DNA of 37,659 nucleotides from Vibrio ordalii ATCC 33509 (GCA_000257205.1 AEZC01000145.1:1-37659); one strand, 5' to 3'. Positions 1 to 8,959 are shown, counted from the stretch's first letter. A program made the numbers and translations. The notes: generated by a model not told the origin, from the letters alone.

Positions 1-595
1 TCTTCAGCGAGCACCTTAATAAGCCTCAGTCGAAAGACTATTCTCTCTATTCAATGTCAGATTTCTTATTGACTCCTATTTCATTAATTCAGTGGATTAT
101 CATGTTTAAAGACGAAATCTTGTGGTTTTAGTGCAGATGAATTAACTGCTTTTTTGCTTTTTAATTAGTGTTTAGTTCTGGTTTTTTATGGATTACACTG
201 GTTTTTGTTTCTAATTTGTTGCGTTATGTGTCGCAATTTAATTTGCAATTTTATTCTGCATTCTTTTTTAGAATATATGGTGAATTGGTAGTTTATTAGA
301 CTTAAAGTCTATGTTTTAGCGGGTTTTGCTGCATGCTAGAATATTGATCATACCAATGATTAATGCATATACGATGCATAAAAATATGATGTTACTGCTT
401 TGGTTTGATTGGGTATCGACTTTTTATCCTATCAATGTTGCTTTTCTGTGAAATATTTGCTAAATTGATGGCCTTGTTAATTACCAGAATATTGTACTGG
501 TATGAATGGATTCATTTTTACTGGTTTTGAACGCTTTGTTGTTCAAAGCTAGTTACAGACAGGGCACAACACTGCCCAAGTCGTAGAGGTCTGGG
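1..595. other. T-rich non-coding leader upstream of the peptide ABC operon
   Basis: No convincing gene is visible in this stretch of almost 600 bases. It is strongly AT-rich, with T-runs on the plus strand. It carries several inverted repeats: TTGCG/CGCAA arms at 219-236, two ATGCAT palindromes 11 bp apart at 363-379, TACCAG-N9-CTGGTA at 482-502 and TTTGAAC-N8-GTTCAAA at 526-547. The last two lie just before the ATG of the ABC ATPase and are candidate operators or 5'-UTR hairpins. A GAGG Shine-Dalgarno sits at about 586-589. The composition suits a silenced or globally regulated promoter, but that is inference. Confidence 0.5.
482..547 (+). promoter_or_regulatory. Two inverted repeats before the peptide ABC operon
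   Basis: TACCAG-N9-CTGGTA (482-502) and TTTGAAC-N8-GTTCAAA (526-547) are perfect 6- and 7-bp inverted repeats that end about 50 bases before the start codon at 596. They could bind a repressor or fold in the leader RNA. No regulator gene is adjacent, so the cognate factor is unknown. Arms this short in AT-rich DNA can also arise by chance. Confidence 0.35.
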
Positions 596-2311
596 ATGTC
601 ACTTTTAGAAGTAAAAAACCTGCGTATTGAATACCCATCGCGTCATGGTGTTCACGTTGCTGTGAAATCACTTTCGTTTAATATCGAGCGGGGTGAAATT
701 GTTGGAGTTGTCGGAGAATCAGGCGCCGGGAAATCGACCGTAGGTAACGCAGTTATCGATTTATTGAGCCCACCAGGTCTGATTGCCAGTGGCGATGTGT
801 TCCTAGATGGTGAGAAGATTTCAGGCCTATCGCCTGAGCAGATTCGCCAAGTTCGTGGCTCTAAAATTGGTTTTATTTTTCAAGACCCAATGACATCACT
901 TAATCCGCTATTTACTGTTGAACATCAACTGACAGAAACCATCCACGCCAATATGAAAGTGACTGAGGAAGAAGCGTATCAGCGTGCACTTTCTTTGATG
1001 AAGCAAGTAGGTATTCCTCAGCCTGAAAACCGTTTGAAGCAGTACCCACACCAATTCTCTGGTGGTATGCGTCAACGTGTTGTGATTGCCATTGCGCTGG
1101 CGGGTGAACCTGATCTTATTATTGCCGATGAACCGACCACGGCATTAGACGTTTCTATTCAAGATCAAATCTTGAGCCTCATCCGCGAGCTATGCATTAA
1201 AAACAATGTTGGTTGTATGCTGGTTACCCATGATATGGGTGTGGTCTCGAATGTGACGGATCGCGTCGCGGTGATGTATCGCGGTGACTTGGTGGAATTT
1301 GGACCGACAGCCAAAGTGCTTGGCGCTCCGGATCACTCCTATACGCGCAGTTTGATTTCCGCCGTTCCTCGCTCAGATAAAAAACTCGATCGCTTTCCGC
1401 TGGTGAGTTATATCGAAGAGGCGAGTGAGTTAAAACCACTGGATGTTAAAAACCATTGGTTAGGACAGAGCCAAGATAATCGCCAATACACAGGCCCACT
1501 GCTGACAGTGGAAAACGTGAATTTACGCTTTACGACCAAAGACTCATTGTTTGAAAGTCGCCGTGAATATGTCCAAGCTTCAAATGACGTCAGTTTCGAG
1601 GTGTTTGAAGGGGAAACCTTTGGTTTGGTTGGGGAATCGGGTTCCGGTAAATCGACCATTGCACGCGTGATTGCTGGTTTGTACGCTCCAAACTCAGGCA
1701 AAGTTTGTTTTGAAGGGATTGATCTTACTGCGCTGAAATCGGAAAACGAGCGCCGTCCGATGCGCCGCCAGATGCAGATGGTGTTTCAAAACCCTTATAC
1801 CTCAATGAATCCGAGAATGAAGATTTTCGATATCATTGCCGAGCCAATTCGTTTTCATAAATTAACCCGTAGCGAAGCGGAAACACGGCAAATAGTGCAT
1901 GACCTTTTAGAGCACGTTGGCTTAGGAACAATGGCGGGAGTGAAATATCCGCACGAGTTTTCCGGCGGTCAACGTCAACGTATTTCGATTGCTCGCGCAC
2001 TCGCTACGCGTCCTCGCTTATTGATTTGTGATGAACCCACGTCCGCGCTCGACGTGTCTGTGCAAGCGCAGATCTTAAACCTATTGAAAGATCTGCAAGA
2101 TGAGCTCAATTTGACCATGCTGTTCATCAGCCATGATTTACCGGTGATCCGCCAAATGTGCGATCGTGTCGGCGTCATGCAAATGGGGACCTTATTGGAG
2201 GTTGCCCCTACAGAGCAGTTGTTTAAGTCACCTCAACACCAATACAGCCAACATTTGATTTCTTTAATGCCTGAGTTTACGGGCTTAAGAGAAGATGCAG
2301 TAACGGCGTAA
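596..2311 (+). CDS. Peptide-type ABC transporter ATPase, two fused nucleotide-binding domains (DppD-DppF-like)
   Basis: This 571-residue cytoplasmic protein holds two complete ABC ATPase domains, so it should power the importer alone. Domain 1 has Walker A GESGAGKST (about 40-48), a Q-loop near 96, signature FSGGMRQR (about 154-161) and Walker B IIADEPTTALD (about 175-185). Domain 2 starts near 306, with Walker A GESGSGKST (about 347), signature FSGGQRQR (about 453) and Walker B LLICDEPTSALD (about 474). This matches fusions such as GsiA/YejF, whereas Dpp and Opp use two separate proteins. The ATG is preceded by GAGG. It is the first gene of a four-gene operon with the binding protein and both permeases. 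The substrate cannot be read from the ATPase. Both domains look catalytically intact. Confidence 0.93.
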   Translation: MSLLEVKNLRIEYPSRHGVHVAVKSLSFNIERGEIVGVVGESGAGKSTVGNAVIDLLSPPGLIASGDVFLDGEKISGLSPEQIRQVRGSKIGFIFQDPMTSLNPLFTVEHQLTETIHANMKVTEEEAYQRALSLMKQVGIPQPENRLKQYPHQFSGGMRQRVVIAIALAGEPDLIIADEPTTALDVSIQDQILSLIRELCIKNNVGCMLVTHDMGVVSNVTDRVAVMYRGDLVEFGPTAKVLGAPDHSYTRSLISAVPRSDKKLDRFPLVSYIEEASELKPLDVKNHWLGQSQDNRQYTGPLLTVENVNLRFTTKDSLFESRREYVQASNDVSFEVFEGETFGLVGESGSGKSTIARVIAGLYAPNSGKVCFEGIDLTALKSENERRPMRRQMQMVFQNPYTSMNPRMKIFDIIAEPIRFHKLTRSEAETRQIVHDLLEHVGLGTMAGVKYPHEFSGGQRQRISIARALATRPRLLICDEPTSALDVSVQAQILNLLKDLQDELNLTMLFISHDLPVIRQMCDRVGVMQMGTLLEVAPTEQLFKSPQHQYSQHLISLMPEFTGLREDAVTA

Positions 2312-2420
2312 GCCAAAAAAAGTTACAGATAGAAATATCATGACCAAGCGTGCTTGGAATGAATAAACAGAAGCAATTACAACAACTAGGGATTTGGATT
2401 CCCGCATAAGGAGTTATGCA

Positions 2421-3977
2421 ATGAAAACCATGAAAAGCAAACTAACAGTAGCTTTGATGGCGGCAGGCTTAAGCTTTGCAGCTAGCGCGGCCAATATTAC
2501 CGTCGCTTATGATTCTGACCCTGTGTCACTTGACCCGCATGAGCAGCTATCTGGTGGTACGCTACAAATGTCTCACATGGTGTTTGATCCTCTTGTTCGT
2601 TACACCCAGACATTTGATTTTGAACCTCGCCTTGCTGAGAAATGGGAACGTGTCAATGATACAACGTTCCGTTTTACGCTCCGTAAAGGGGTGAAATTCC
2701 ATTCAGGTAACGAAATGACGGCAGACGATGTGGTCTGGACGTTCGATCGTTTACAAGATTCTCCTGATTTCAAAGCTATTTTTGAACCGTATGAAAAGAT
2801 GGTCAAAGTGGATGATTACACCGTCGAGATCGTATCCAAAGGCGCTTATCCGCTGGTTCTGCAAACCGCAACCTACATCTTCCCTATGGACAGCAAGTTC
2901 TATTCGGGCAAAGCGGCTGATGGTAAAGAGAAATCTGAAATTGTGAAGCACGGTAACTCGTTTGCTTCGACCAACGTTTCTGGTACTGGCCCATTTAGAG
3001 TGACTTTCCGCGAACAAGGCGTAAAAGTGGAATTTGAACGCTTTAAAGATTATTGGGATAGCGCATCAAAAGGCAACGTAGACAAACTGACTTTAGTACC
3101 GATTAAAGAAGATGCCACTCGTGTTGCAGCGCTCCTTTCTGGTGATGTGGATATCATTGCACCTGTTGCGTCAAACGATCATAAACGTGTGGAAGCAGCC
3201 AAAGGTATTGATCTTGTGACCTTACCGGGTACGCGCATCATCACTTTCCAAATGAACCAAAACAGCAATGAAGCACTGAAAGATGTTCGCGTGCGTCAAG
3301 CCATTGTTCATGCCATCAACAACCAAGGTATCGTTGACAAAATCATGAAGGGTTTTGCGACAGCTGCTGGCCAACAAGGCCCAGCGGGTTATTCTGGTTA
3401 TGATGCGAACCTTGTGCCTCGTTTTGATTTGAAAAAAGCGAAAGAGCTGATGAAAGAGGCTGGTTATGAGAAAGGGCTGACGCTCACCATGATCGCGCCA
3501 AACAACCGTTATGTGAACGATGCGAAAGTGGCACAAGCCGCAGCGGCGATGTTGTCGAAAATTGGTATTAAGGTTGATCTTAAAACCATGCCAAAAGCGC
3601 AATATTGGCCTGAGTTTGATAAGTGCGCCGCGGATCTGTTAATGATTGGCTGGCACTCAGATACTGAAGACTCTGCCAACTTCACCGAGTTTTTAACCAT
3701 GACACGTAATGAAGAAACTGGTAAAGGCCAGTACAACTGTGGTCACTACTCAAATCCAGAAGTGGATAAGTTGGTTGAAGCGGCAAACGTAGAAACCGAT
3801 CCTGCGAAACGTGCACAGATGCTGCAAAAAGTCGAAGTGACTTTGTACAACGACGCAGCATTTGTTCCACTGCATTGGCAAAACCTAGCGTGGGGTGCGA
3901 AATCTACTTTAGATATCAAACCGATTGTTAACGCGATGGACTACCCTTATTTCGGCGACCTAGTCGTTAGCGAGTAA
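2421..3977 (+). CDS. Periplasmic solute-binding protein of a peptide-type ABC importer (SBP_bac_5)
   Basis: This 518-residue family 5 extracellular solute-binding protein captures substrate in the periplasm for the permeases downstream. I chose the ATG at 2421 because AAGGAG lies 8 bases upstream and it gives a clean signal peptide: a lysine-rich N-terminus, a hydrophobic core and an ASA-type cleavage site near residue 24. An in-frame TTG 27 bases upstream would add a tail without signal-peptide features. The mature protein has the family's opening (SDPVSLDPHEQ) and the segment FRFTLRKGVKFHSGNEMTADDVVWTFDR, typical of DppA/OppA-type proteins. A small hairpin (CCAAG/CTTGG, 2344-2357) lies in the gap after the ATPase gene. 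Peptides are the usual ligand, but other small molecules are possible. Confidence 0.92.
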   Translation: MKTMKSKLTVALMAAGLSFAASAANITVAYDSDPVSLDPHEQLSGGTLQMSHMVFDPLVRYTQTFDFEPRLAEKWERVNDTTFRFTLRKGVKFHSGNEMTADDVVWTFDRLQDSPDFKAIFEPYEKMVKVDDYTVEIVSKGAYPLVLQTATYIFPMDSKFYSGKAADGKEKSEIVKHGNSFASTNVSGTGPFRVTFREQGVKVEFERFKDYWDSASKGNVDKLTLVPIKEDATRVAALLSGDVDIIAPVASNDHKRVEAAKGIDLVTLPGTRIITFQMNQNSNEALKDVRVRQAIVHAINNQGIVDKIMKGFATAAGQQGPAGYSGYDANLVPRFDLKKAKELMKEAGYEKGLTLTMIAPNNRYVNDAKVAQAAAAMLSKIGIKVDLKTMPKAQYWPEFDKCAADLLMIGWHSDTEDSANFTEFLTMTRNEETGKGQYNCGHYSNPEVDKLVEAANVETDPAKRAQMLQKVEVTLYNDAAFVPLHWQNLAWGAKSTLDIKPIVNAMDYPYFGDLVVSE

Positions 3978-4025
3978 TTACTTAAGCTGGCCGATCATGT
4001 GATGTGGGCGGTGCTTAAGTCACTC

Positions 4026-4047
4026 AAGGCATCCGCTTGGATGCCTT
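4026..4047 (+). terminator. Intra-operon stem-loop after the binding-protein gene
   Basis: AAGGCATCC-GCTT-GGATGCCTT is a perfect 9-bp stem with a 4-base loop, 49 bases after the binding-protein stop codon. It is followed by ATTAAG rather than a U-run. A partial terminator or an mRNA-stabilising 3' hairpin is typical where a binding protein must be made in excess over its permeases. The function here is inferred from position. Confidence 0.6.
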
Positions 4048-4176
4048 ATTAAGATCTCTGCACTTTGCTTTATTTCAGTCGGGTCGAGTGTCATTTTTTA
4101 GGCTGAATTTTTTCGTTCCTATTAAAGTTAATTCAATTTTAAAAAGAACCATCATGGATAGTTTAAGGGGCAAGGA

Positions 4177-5154
4177 ATGTTTTCGTTTCTGGTCAAGCGC
4201 CTGTTTCAGGCACTGATAGTGATGTTTGTGATCAGTCTGGTGGCGTTTGCCATTCAGGATAACTTAGGCGACCCATTGCGTGAGCTTGTTGGGCAGTCTG
4301 TTTCAGAAAGCGAGCGCCAAGCACTGCGCGATGAACTTGGACTGAATGATCCTTTCATTGCCAAATATACGCGTTTTATTACGGCCGCGGTGCAGGGTGA
4401 TTTAGGCACGTCTTACTTTTTCAAACGTCCTGCGGTGGACGTTATTCTCGATAAATTAGTCGCAACCCTAGAGCTAGTGCTCGGTGCGACCGTAATCATC
4501 ATTGTCTGTTCCATTCCATTAGGGGTTTACACCGCTATTCATCCCAAAAGCTTCTTTACCAAAGTGGTGATGGCAGGCAGCAGTATTGGTATTTCTATCC
4601 CAGTGTTCTTAACGGCGATTATGTTGATGTACGTTTTCTCGATCACGTTAGGTTGGCTGCCATCGTATGGACGAGGGGAAACCGCCAATTGGTTGGGTTG
4701 GGAATCTGGCTTTTTCACGGCTGATGGATTAGCACACTTGGTGCTGCCTTGTGTTTCACTGGCATCGATCATGCTGCCGCTGTTTATTCGTTTAGTGCGT
4801 TCTGAAATGTTGGAAGTGCTGAGCTCGGAATACATCAAATTTGCTAAAGCTAAAGGCTTGGCATTGAACAAAATTTACTACCAACATGCCCTTAAAAATA
4901 CCATGTTACCGGTGCTAACCGTCGGCGGTGTACAAATTGGGACTATGGTGGCCTACACCATCTTAACCGAGACTGTTTTTCAGTGGCCGGGGACGGGCTT
5001 TCTTTTCCTTGAAGCGATCAACCGAGTTGATACTCCGCTGATCACCGCTTACGTCATATTCGTTGGCCTGATTTTTGTTGTCACCAACACCATTGTCGAT
5101 CTGTTATACGGTCTGATTAACCCGACTGTGAACCTTACTGGAAAAGGAGCTTAA
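4177..5154 (+). CDS. Peptide-type ABC transporter permease (DppB/OppB-like)
   Basis: This 325-residue inner-membrane permease has about six membrane segments, starting at residues 9-27. The large periplasmic loop after helix 1 carries the sequence LGLNDPFIAKYTRFI, typical of the DppB/OppB branch. The EAA loop that docks on the ATPase is seen in EYIKFAKAKGLALNKIYYQHALKN, about residues 210-235. The length is normal. AAGGGG lies 7 bases before the ATG. It follows the stem-loop at 4026-4047 and is 2 bases from the next permease, with which it should form the heterodimeric channel. Confidence 0.92.
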   Translation: MFSFLVKRLFQALIVMFVISLVAFAIQDNLGDPLRELVGQSVSESERQALRDELGLNDPFIAKYTRFITAAVQGDLGTSYFFKRPAVDVILDKLVATLELVLGATVIIIVCSIPLGVYTAIHPKSFFTKVVMAGSSIGISIPVFLTAIMLMYVFSITLGWLPSYGRGETANWLGWESGFFTADGLAHLVLPCVSLASIMLPLFIRLVRSEMLEVLSSEYIKFAKAKGLALNKIYYQHALKNTMLPVLTVGGVQIGTMVAYTILTETVFQWPGTGFLFLEAINRVDTPLITAYVIFVGLIFVVTNTIVDLLYGLINPTVNLTGKGA

Positions 5155-5156
5155 TC

Positions 5157-6095
5157 ATGAGCCAATTTGCTGCTGCTCCATCCCGTTGGGAGCGTTTTAA
5201 ACAGTCTGATTTTTTGTACTATTTCTTGCGTGATAAAGTGGCGATGACCAGCTTCGTCATCTTTTTGGTATTCTTAACTTTGTCTGTCGCTGCGCCACTC
5301 ATTGCCCCCAGTAACCCGTACGACCTATCATCGATTGATCTGATGGATGCAGAATTACCTCCCTCTTGGATGGACGGAGCCGATGAGCGCTTTGTGCTTG
5401 GCACGGATGAGCAAGGGCGCGATATTTTGTCGACCATACTGTATGGCTCGCGTCTATCACTGACGATTGGCTTTTTGGCGGTCGGTTTACAGTTGCTACT
5501 TGGTATCGTGATTGGCCTTTCAGCTGGCTACTTTGGTGGGCGTATTGATAGCTTTTTGATGCGCTTTGCCGATGTACAGCTATCGTTTTCCACCATGATG
5601 GTGGCGATCATTGTTTCGGCAATTTTCAAAGCCAGTTTTGGGAGTGAATTTTATAGTCAGTATGCAGTTGTGATGCTGGTGGTGATTATTGGCGTGGCTG
5701 AGTGGCCACAATATGCGCGGACAATTCGTGCGTCCGTGCTCGCCGAGAAGAAAAAAGAGTATGTGGAAGCAGCTCGTGTAATGGGTTTTAAATCGCCACG
5801 TATCATGTTTCGCCATATTTTACCTAACTGTTTATCGCCTATTTTGGTTATCTCAACCGTACAAATTGCTAATGCGATTATGTCTGAAGCGGCACTCTCT
5901 TTCCTAGGCTTAGGTTTGCCAGTCGATCAGCCATCATTGGGTGCTTTGATTAGCATGGGCTTTAACTACATCTTCTCTGGCGCTTGGTGGATTACGGCTT
6001 TCCCTGGTTTTGTACTCGTCACATTAGTGTTGGTGATCAATCTGTTGGGTGACTGGCTACGCGATGTTTTTAATCCAAAAATTTACAAAGGGTGA
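5157..6095 (+). CDS. Peptide-type ABC transporter permease (DppC/OppC-like)
   Basis: This 312-residue inner-membrane permease is the partner of the gene two bases upstream. It has the N-terminal cytoplasmic stretch and first helix of the DppC/OppC branch. Next come the conserved FVLGTDEQGRDILSTILYGSR motif before the core and an EAA loop (EYVEAARVMGFKSPRIMFRHILPN, about 199-223). AAGGAG precedes the ATG. It is the last gene of the operon, followed by an intrinsic terminator at 6137-6163. Confidence 0.92.
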   Translation: MSQFAAAPSRWERFKQSDFLYYFLRDKVAMTSFVIFLVFLTLSVAAPLIAPSNPYDLSSIDLMDAELPPSWMDGADERFVLGTDEQGRDILSTILYGSRLSLTIGFLAVGLQLLLGIVIGLSAGYFGGRIDSFLMRFADVQLSFSTMMVAIIVSAIFKASFGSEFYSQYAVVMLVVIIGVAEWPQYARTIRASVLAEKKKEYVEAARVMGFKSPRIMFRHILPNCLSPILVISTVQIANAIMSEAALSFLGLGLPVDQPSLGALISMGFNYIFSGAWWITAFPGFVLVTLVLVINLLGDWLRDVFNPKIYKG

Positions 6096-6136
6096 TGTGG
6101 CAATTGATTTTTGCTAAAGAAAATCCCTAAACTAAA

Positions 6137-6163
6137 AGCCGCAGTCAAATGCGGCTCTTTTTT
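6137..6163 (+). terminator. Intrinsic terminator of the peptide ABC operon
   Basis: AGCCGCA-GTCAAA-TGCGGCT forms a 7-bp GC-rich stem followed by CTTTTTT. It lies 41 bases after the last permease gene and should end the operon. Confidence 0.88.
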
Positions 6164-6255
6164 GCTAGTACTTTTGTTATACCCAAACCCATTGAACTAG
6201 GGAACATAGAATCGGCAATGTTGTCACTACTATTAATCAAGTATATGGACTCAAT

Positions 6256-7179
6256 ATGATGACCCTGATGCGGAAAACGACCCTGTGTTTGACATCAAGC
6301 CTAACGGTGTTGGTGTCGCTGGTTTTATTTCAACCCGTTTGGGCGGAAGATTTTCTTTGTGATGCGACTCAAGCCTCTGTTGATCAACTGCCCATTCTTG
6401 ATAAAGCATGCCCAATTGGGCAAGGCTTATGGGGTAAACAAAAGCCGAAAGGAAAATCCACTTTTTGGATTCAATGTGGTGTGTTGAATAAGCCATTATC
6501 TTTGTTGCAAGCCAAAGCATTTTATACTCATATTTCTAAGGATGTGTGGCTAAAACCAGAAGCGAAAACGTATCGTTGTTTAATCGGGCCTTACACTGAC
6601 TACAGTCAAGTGAAGAGAGAGCTGCCTCTTATCCAGCAAATTCCCGGCTACAAAGAAGCTTTCATTCGTCAGGTTGTCAAAGGGCACGCTCAGTCTAGCT
6701 CGCCGATAAAAAAGACAACTTCCGCTCAAGCAACGTCTGCCGCAAATCAGATCACCAAAAAGTCTTTACCGAAACCACGAGTGGAAATGGCGAGTTCGCC
6801 ATTATCAACGAAACCATCAACCAAAGCGCCAGCTCTTAATGTTCCGCCAGCGGTTGAAATTCGTTTGAGCACCACCGCAAACGGTTTGCAGTTTGTGGTG
6901 CCTCATTTACGTTCGAGTGATGAACAGTTCTATATGGAACATGGCCTACCATGGAGCCGCCTAAACTATAAGGTGGCAGAAAAAACCTGCCAACAAATGG
7001 CGATGCGCTTGGTCACGGAAGAAGAGTGGCAACGCCTTTTGGATTCAAAACAGATGGACAGTAACCAATGGCCAATGCACTTACCTTATTGGGGATGGTC
7101 GCAAAAAGGGCTTTTTACCAACGGTAAAGTCAGCCAACTGAAAGGTTCCTCATTACTCAATGTGATTTGCGTTAAATAA
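6256..7179 (+). CDS. Secreted SPOR-domain protein with an uncharacterised C-terminal domain
   Basis: This is a 307-residue protein with a signal peptide (hydrophobic residues about 10-27, cleavage near VWA-ED). Residues about 73-142 read as a SPOR domain: a first strand FWIQCG, then YRCLIGPYTDYSQVKRELPLI. SPOR domains bind denuded septal peptidoglycan, which suggests a periplasmic role at the cell wall. A lysine/serine/threonine/alanine-rich linker (about 145-210) leads to a C-terminal domain of about 90 residues that I cannot assign; the WGWSQKGLFTNGK stretch vaguely recalls FGE/lectin-like folds. Two adjacent ATGs (6256, 6259) are possible starts, and no strong Shine-Dalgarno is visible. 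The gene is monocistronic between two terminator-like hairpins. Confidence 0.8.
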   Translation: MMTLMRKTTLCLTSSLTVLVSLVLFQPVWAEDFLCDATQASVDQLPILDKACPIGQGLWGKQKPKGKSTFWIQCGVLNKPLSLLQAKAFYTHISKDVWLKPEAKTYRCLIGPYTDYSQVKRELPLIQQIPGYKEAFIRQVVKGHAQSSSPIKKTTSAQATSAANQITKKSLPKPRVEMASSPLSTKPSTKAPALNVPPAVEIRLSTTANGLQFVVPHLRSSDEQFYMEHGLPWSRLNYKVAEKTCQQMAMRLVTEEEWQRLLDSKQMDSNQWPMHLPYWGWSQKGLFTNGKVSQLKGSSLLNVICVK

Positions 7180-7190
7180 GTGTCTCAGTT

Positions 7191-7210
7191 TGCCGTCAGA
7201 AATGGCGGCA
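7191..7210 (+). terminator. Weak terminator between convergent genes
   Basis: TGCCGTCA-GAAA-TGGCGGCA forms an 8-bp stem with one G-U pair and a stable GAAA loop. It is followed by a pyrimidine-rich but not pure U tract. It lies 11 bases after the SPOR gene and just beyond the 3' end of the convergent gene on the minus strand. Confidence 0.5.
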
Positions 7211-7213
7211 GCG

Positions 7214-7963
7214 CTACTCTTTCTTTCCCTCTTCAAGTAACTGTAGATAGCGTTGTTCGATAAAATCTTTCTCTTTACTGATGTGATAGAGCTGTTTTTT
7301 CATTGCTTCTACATCGGCAGAAGTGCCAGCTTGTTCGGCTTGTTCTTTGTATTTTTCAATCGTCTCTAAGAGTTCTTTTTTCTCCGCCTGATGATTTTTG
7401 GTCATTTCGTAGAAATCACCCGCTTTACTGATTTTGATGTATTCTGCTTCTAGCTGCTCAAACTCTTTCTCAATAGTAGCTTTTTCTTCCTTTAAACTAT
7501 CAACGGTATCGGTTTGAGCAAAAAGTTTTTTACGCGTCATCCGTAACCCTTTCACGCTTTTATCGAGATCGCCTTTCAACTTACGGATCAACTTATGCGA
7601 TTTACTCAATTTCTCATTGAGCTCATCAATTGAAGCCTGATCCTCAGCGCTGATCCCTTGAGCTGAGGAATTCTTAATAATAGAAACCTGTTGTTCGAGC
7701 GCTTTTTGAATGATGATCAAATCATTCAGTGTCGAGCTATGTTCAGCGGCATAGTTCAGAGCATTTTCTACAGATTGTTGACACAAATGGATCGTATTAT
7801 CATCGGTATCTCCTGGATTATGGGCAAAACCATGCGCAAACTTTCTAAATTCACGCAGGATCAGCAGTAGAATAAAAAACCAAACCAACAAGATGATAAG
7901 CCCAAGATCGATAGCCAATATCGATAAAACCTTTTCAGTGAGAAACTCTTGTATTGGCATCAC
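7214..7963 (-). CDS. Membrane-anchored coiled-coil protein of unknown function
   Basis: This 249-residue protein has one strongly hydrophobic N-terminal helix (about residues 13-36). A long charged region rich in Glu, Lys and Leu follows, with heptad-like spacing from about 85 to the end, so a single-pass anchor with a cytoplasmic or periplasmic coiled coil is likely. No enzymatic motif is seen. The N-terminal anchor followed by a coil recalls chemotaxis-receptor or polar scaffold proteins, but no signalling hairpin is recognisable. It is divergent from the receiver-domain gene at 8061, with 97 bases between the starts, so shared regulation is plausible. Confidence 0.75.
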   Translation of the reverse strand: MMPIQEFLTEKVLSILAIDLGLIILLVWFFILLLILREFRKFAHGFAHNPGDTDDNTIHLCQQSVENALNYAAEHSSTLNDLIIIQKALEQQVSIIKNSSAQGISAEDQASIDELNEKLSKSHKLIRKLKGDLDKSVKGLRMTRKKLFAQTDTVDSLKEEKATIEKEFEQLEAEYIKISKAGDFYEMTKNHQAEKKELLETIEKYKEQAEQAGTSADVEAMKKQLYHISKEKDFIEQRYLQLLEEGKKE

Positions 7964-8060
7964 ATAAACCCATATTGGTGGCCGTATTTTAAGGTAAGTT
8001 TAGTTGTTGTAAAAAAATGTGCCTATACTTTGAACAAGTTAGGCAATCGAAAAATGCGCT

Positions 8061-8957
8061 GTGAAGATTCTCATTGTTGATGACAGTAAAGCGACACTTG
8101 AAATAGTCAGACGAGCCTTAGAGGCGTTTGGTTACCGACGTTTGTCCATTCAAAAGGAAGACAATGGCAAGGCTGCGCTCAAGTTGATTGGTAGTTGGCA
8201 GCCAGATATTGTTTTAACAGATTGGCACATGCCCGGCATGACGGGGTTGGAGCTAACACAAGCGATCACCAAACGTAAGCTCGGGATAAAGGTGGCGATG
8301 CTCACCACGGTGGCCGATGAGCAACAAATCAAACAGGCGCTTAAAGCTGGAGCGTCGTTTGTGTTGTCTAAACCGTTTGTCGACGGTGAGCTACATCAAA
8401 AACTACTTCCCTTAGTGCAAGGAGCGGAAGAGAGCTGCATTGCATTAGATGAGATGATCGATCTGCAAGATGAGTTGGCTTTACCAAAACTTTCGCAGCT
8501 AGAAAAGCTGCTAAAAAGAACGGTGGGTGCTGAAATCGTGCTGAATAACATTCGTCGCCAATCGTTTGATGAGAGCAAAATTCCCTGTTTGATGGCAGTC
8601 TATGAAGATGGCGAAACGCAAAAGCCGCGCGCGGTGGCACTGCTTGATATCTACGCCGTTTGTGTCTTTGCTAAAGGCAACCCCAGCATTACTAAAGAGC
8701 AACTACAACAAGCGGTACACAGCAAAATGGTCAGCAAAGATATTCTCGATACTTGCCAAAAAGTGTTAAGTGCTGCTGCGTTAGCGTTTCTGGATAATCA
8801 AACCCGCAAAAGCTTGAAGTTAAAAAACATCAGTTTTATCCCTCAATCGTTTGAAAAGCTCGAAACCCTATTTGCCAAAGAAGCGGATAAACGGGTTGAT
8901 TTTTCCTGCCAAATGGGGGCGTTAGCCCAAGGGAAAATTACTTTAGTCGGGTTCTAA
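8061..8957 (+). CDS. Response-regulator receiver protein with an unassigned C-terminal domain
   Basis: Residues 1-120 form a CheY-like receiver: acidic pair in ILIVDDS (Asp7, Asp8), phospho-acceptor Asp in IVLTDWHMPGMTG (about 54), Thr in AMLTT (about 82) and Lys in VLSKPF (about 104). The remaining 170 or so residues contain no DNA-binding helix-turn-helix, GGDEF, EAL or HD-GYP motif. The output is therefore probably protein-protein interaction or a phosphatase-like domain; a CheX/CheC-type fold is a guess. The start is GTG at 8061 without a clear Shine-Dalgarno, but the receiver begins right there, so the start is well supported. No histidine kinase gene lies nearby. Confidence 0.85.
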   Translation: MKILIVDDSKATLEIVRRALEAFGYRRLSIQKEDNGKAALKLIGSWQPDIVLTDWHMPGMTGLELTQAITKRKLGIKVAMLTTVADEQQIKQALKAGASFVLSKPFVDGELHQKLLPLVQGAEESCIALDEMIDLQDELALPKLSQLEKLLKRTVGAEIVLNNIRRQSFDESKIPCLMAVYEDGETQKPRAVALLDIYAVCVFAKGNPSITKEQLQQAVHSKMVSKDILDTCQKVLSAAALAFLDNQTRKSLKLKNISFIPQSFEKLETLFAKEADKRVDFSCQMGALAQGKITLVGF

Positions 8958-8959
8958 AA

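Noticed and set aside
22..45. CAGTC-GAAA-GACT hairpin resembling the core of an rRNA-operon terminator
   Set aside because: The stem is only about 5 bp, the outer pairing of an rrn terminator is missing, no U-run follows and no rRNA sequence is present.
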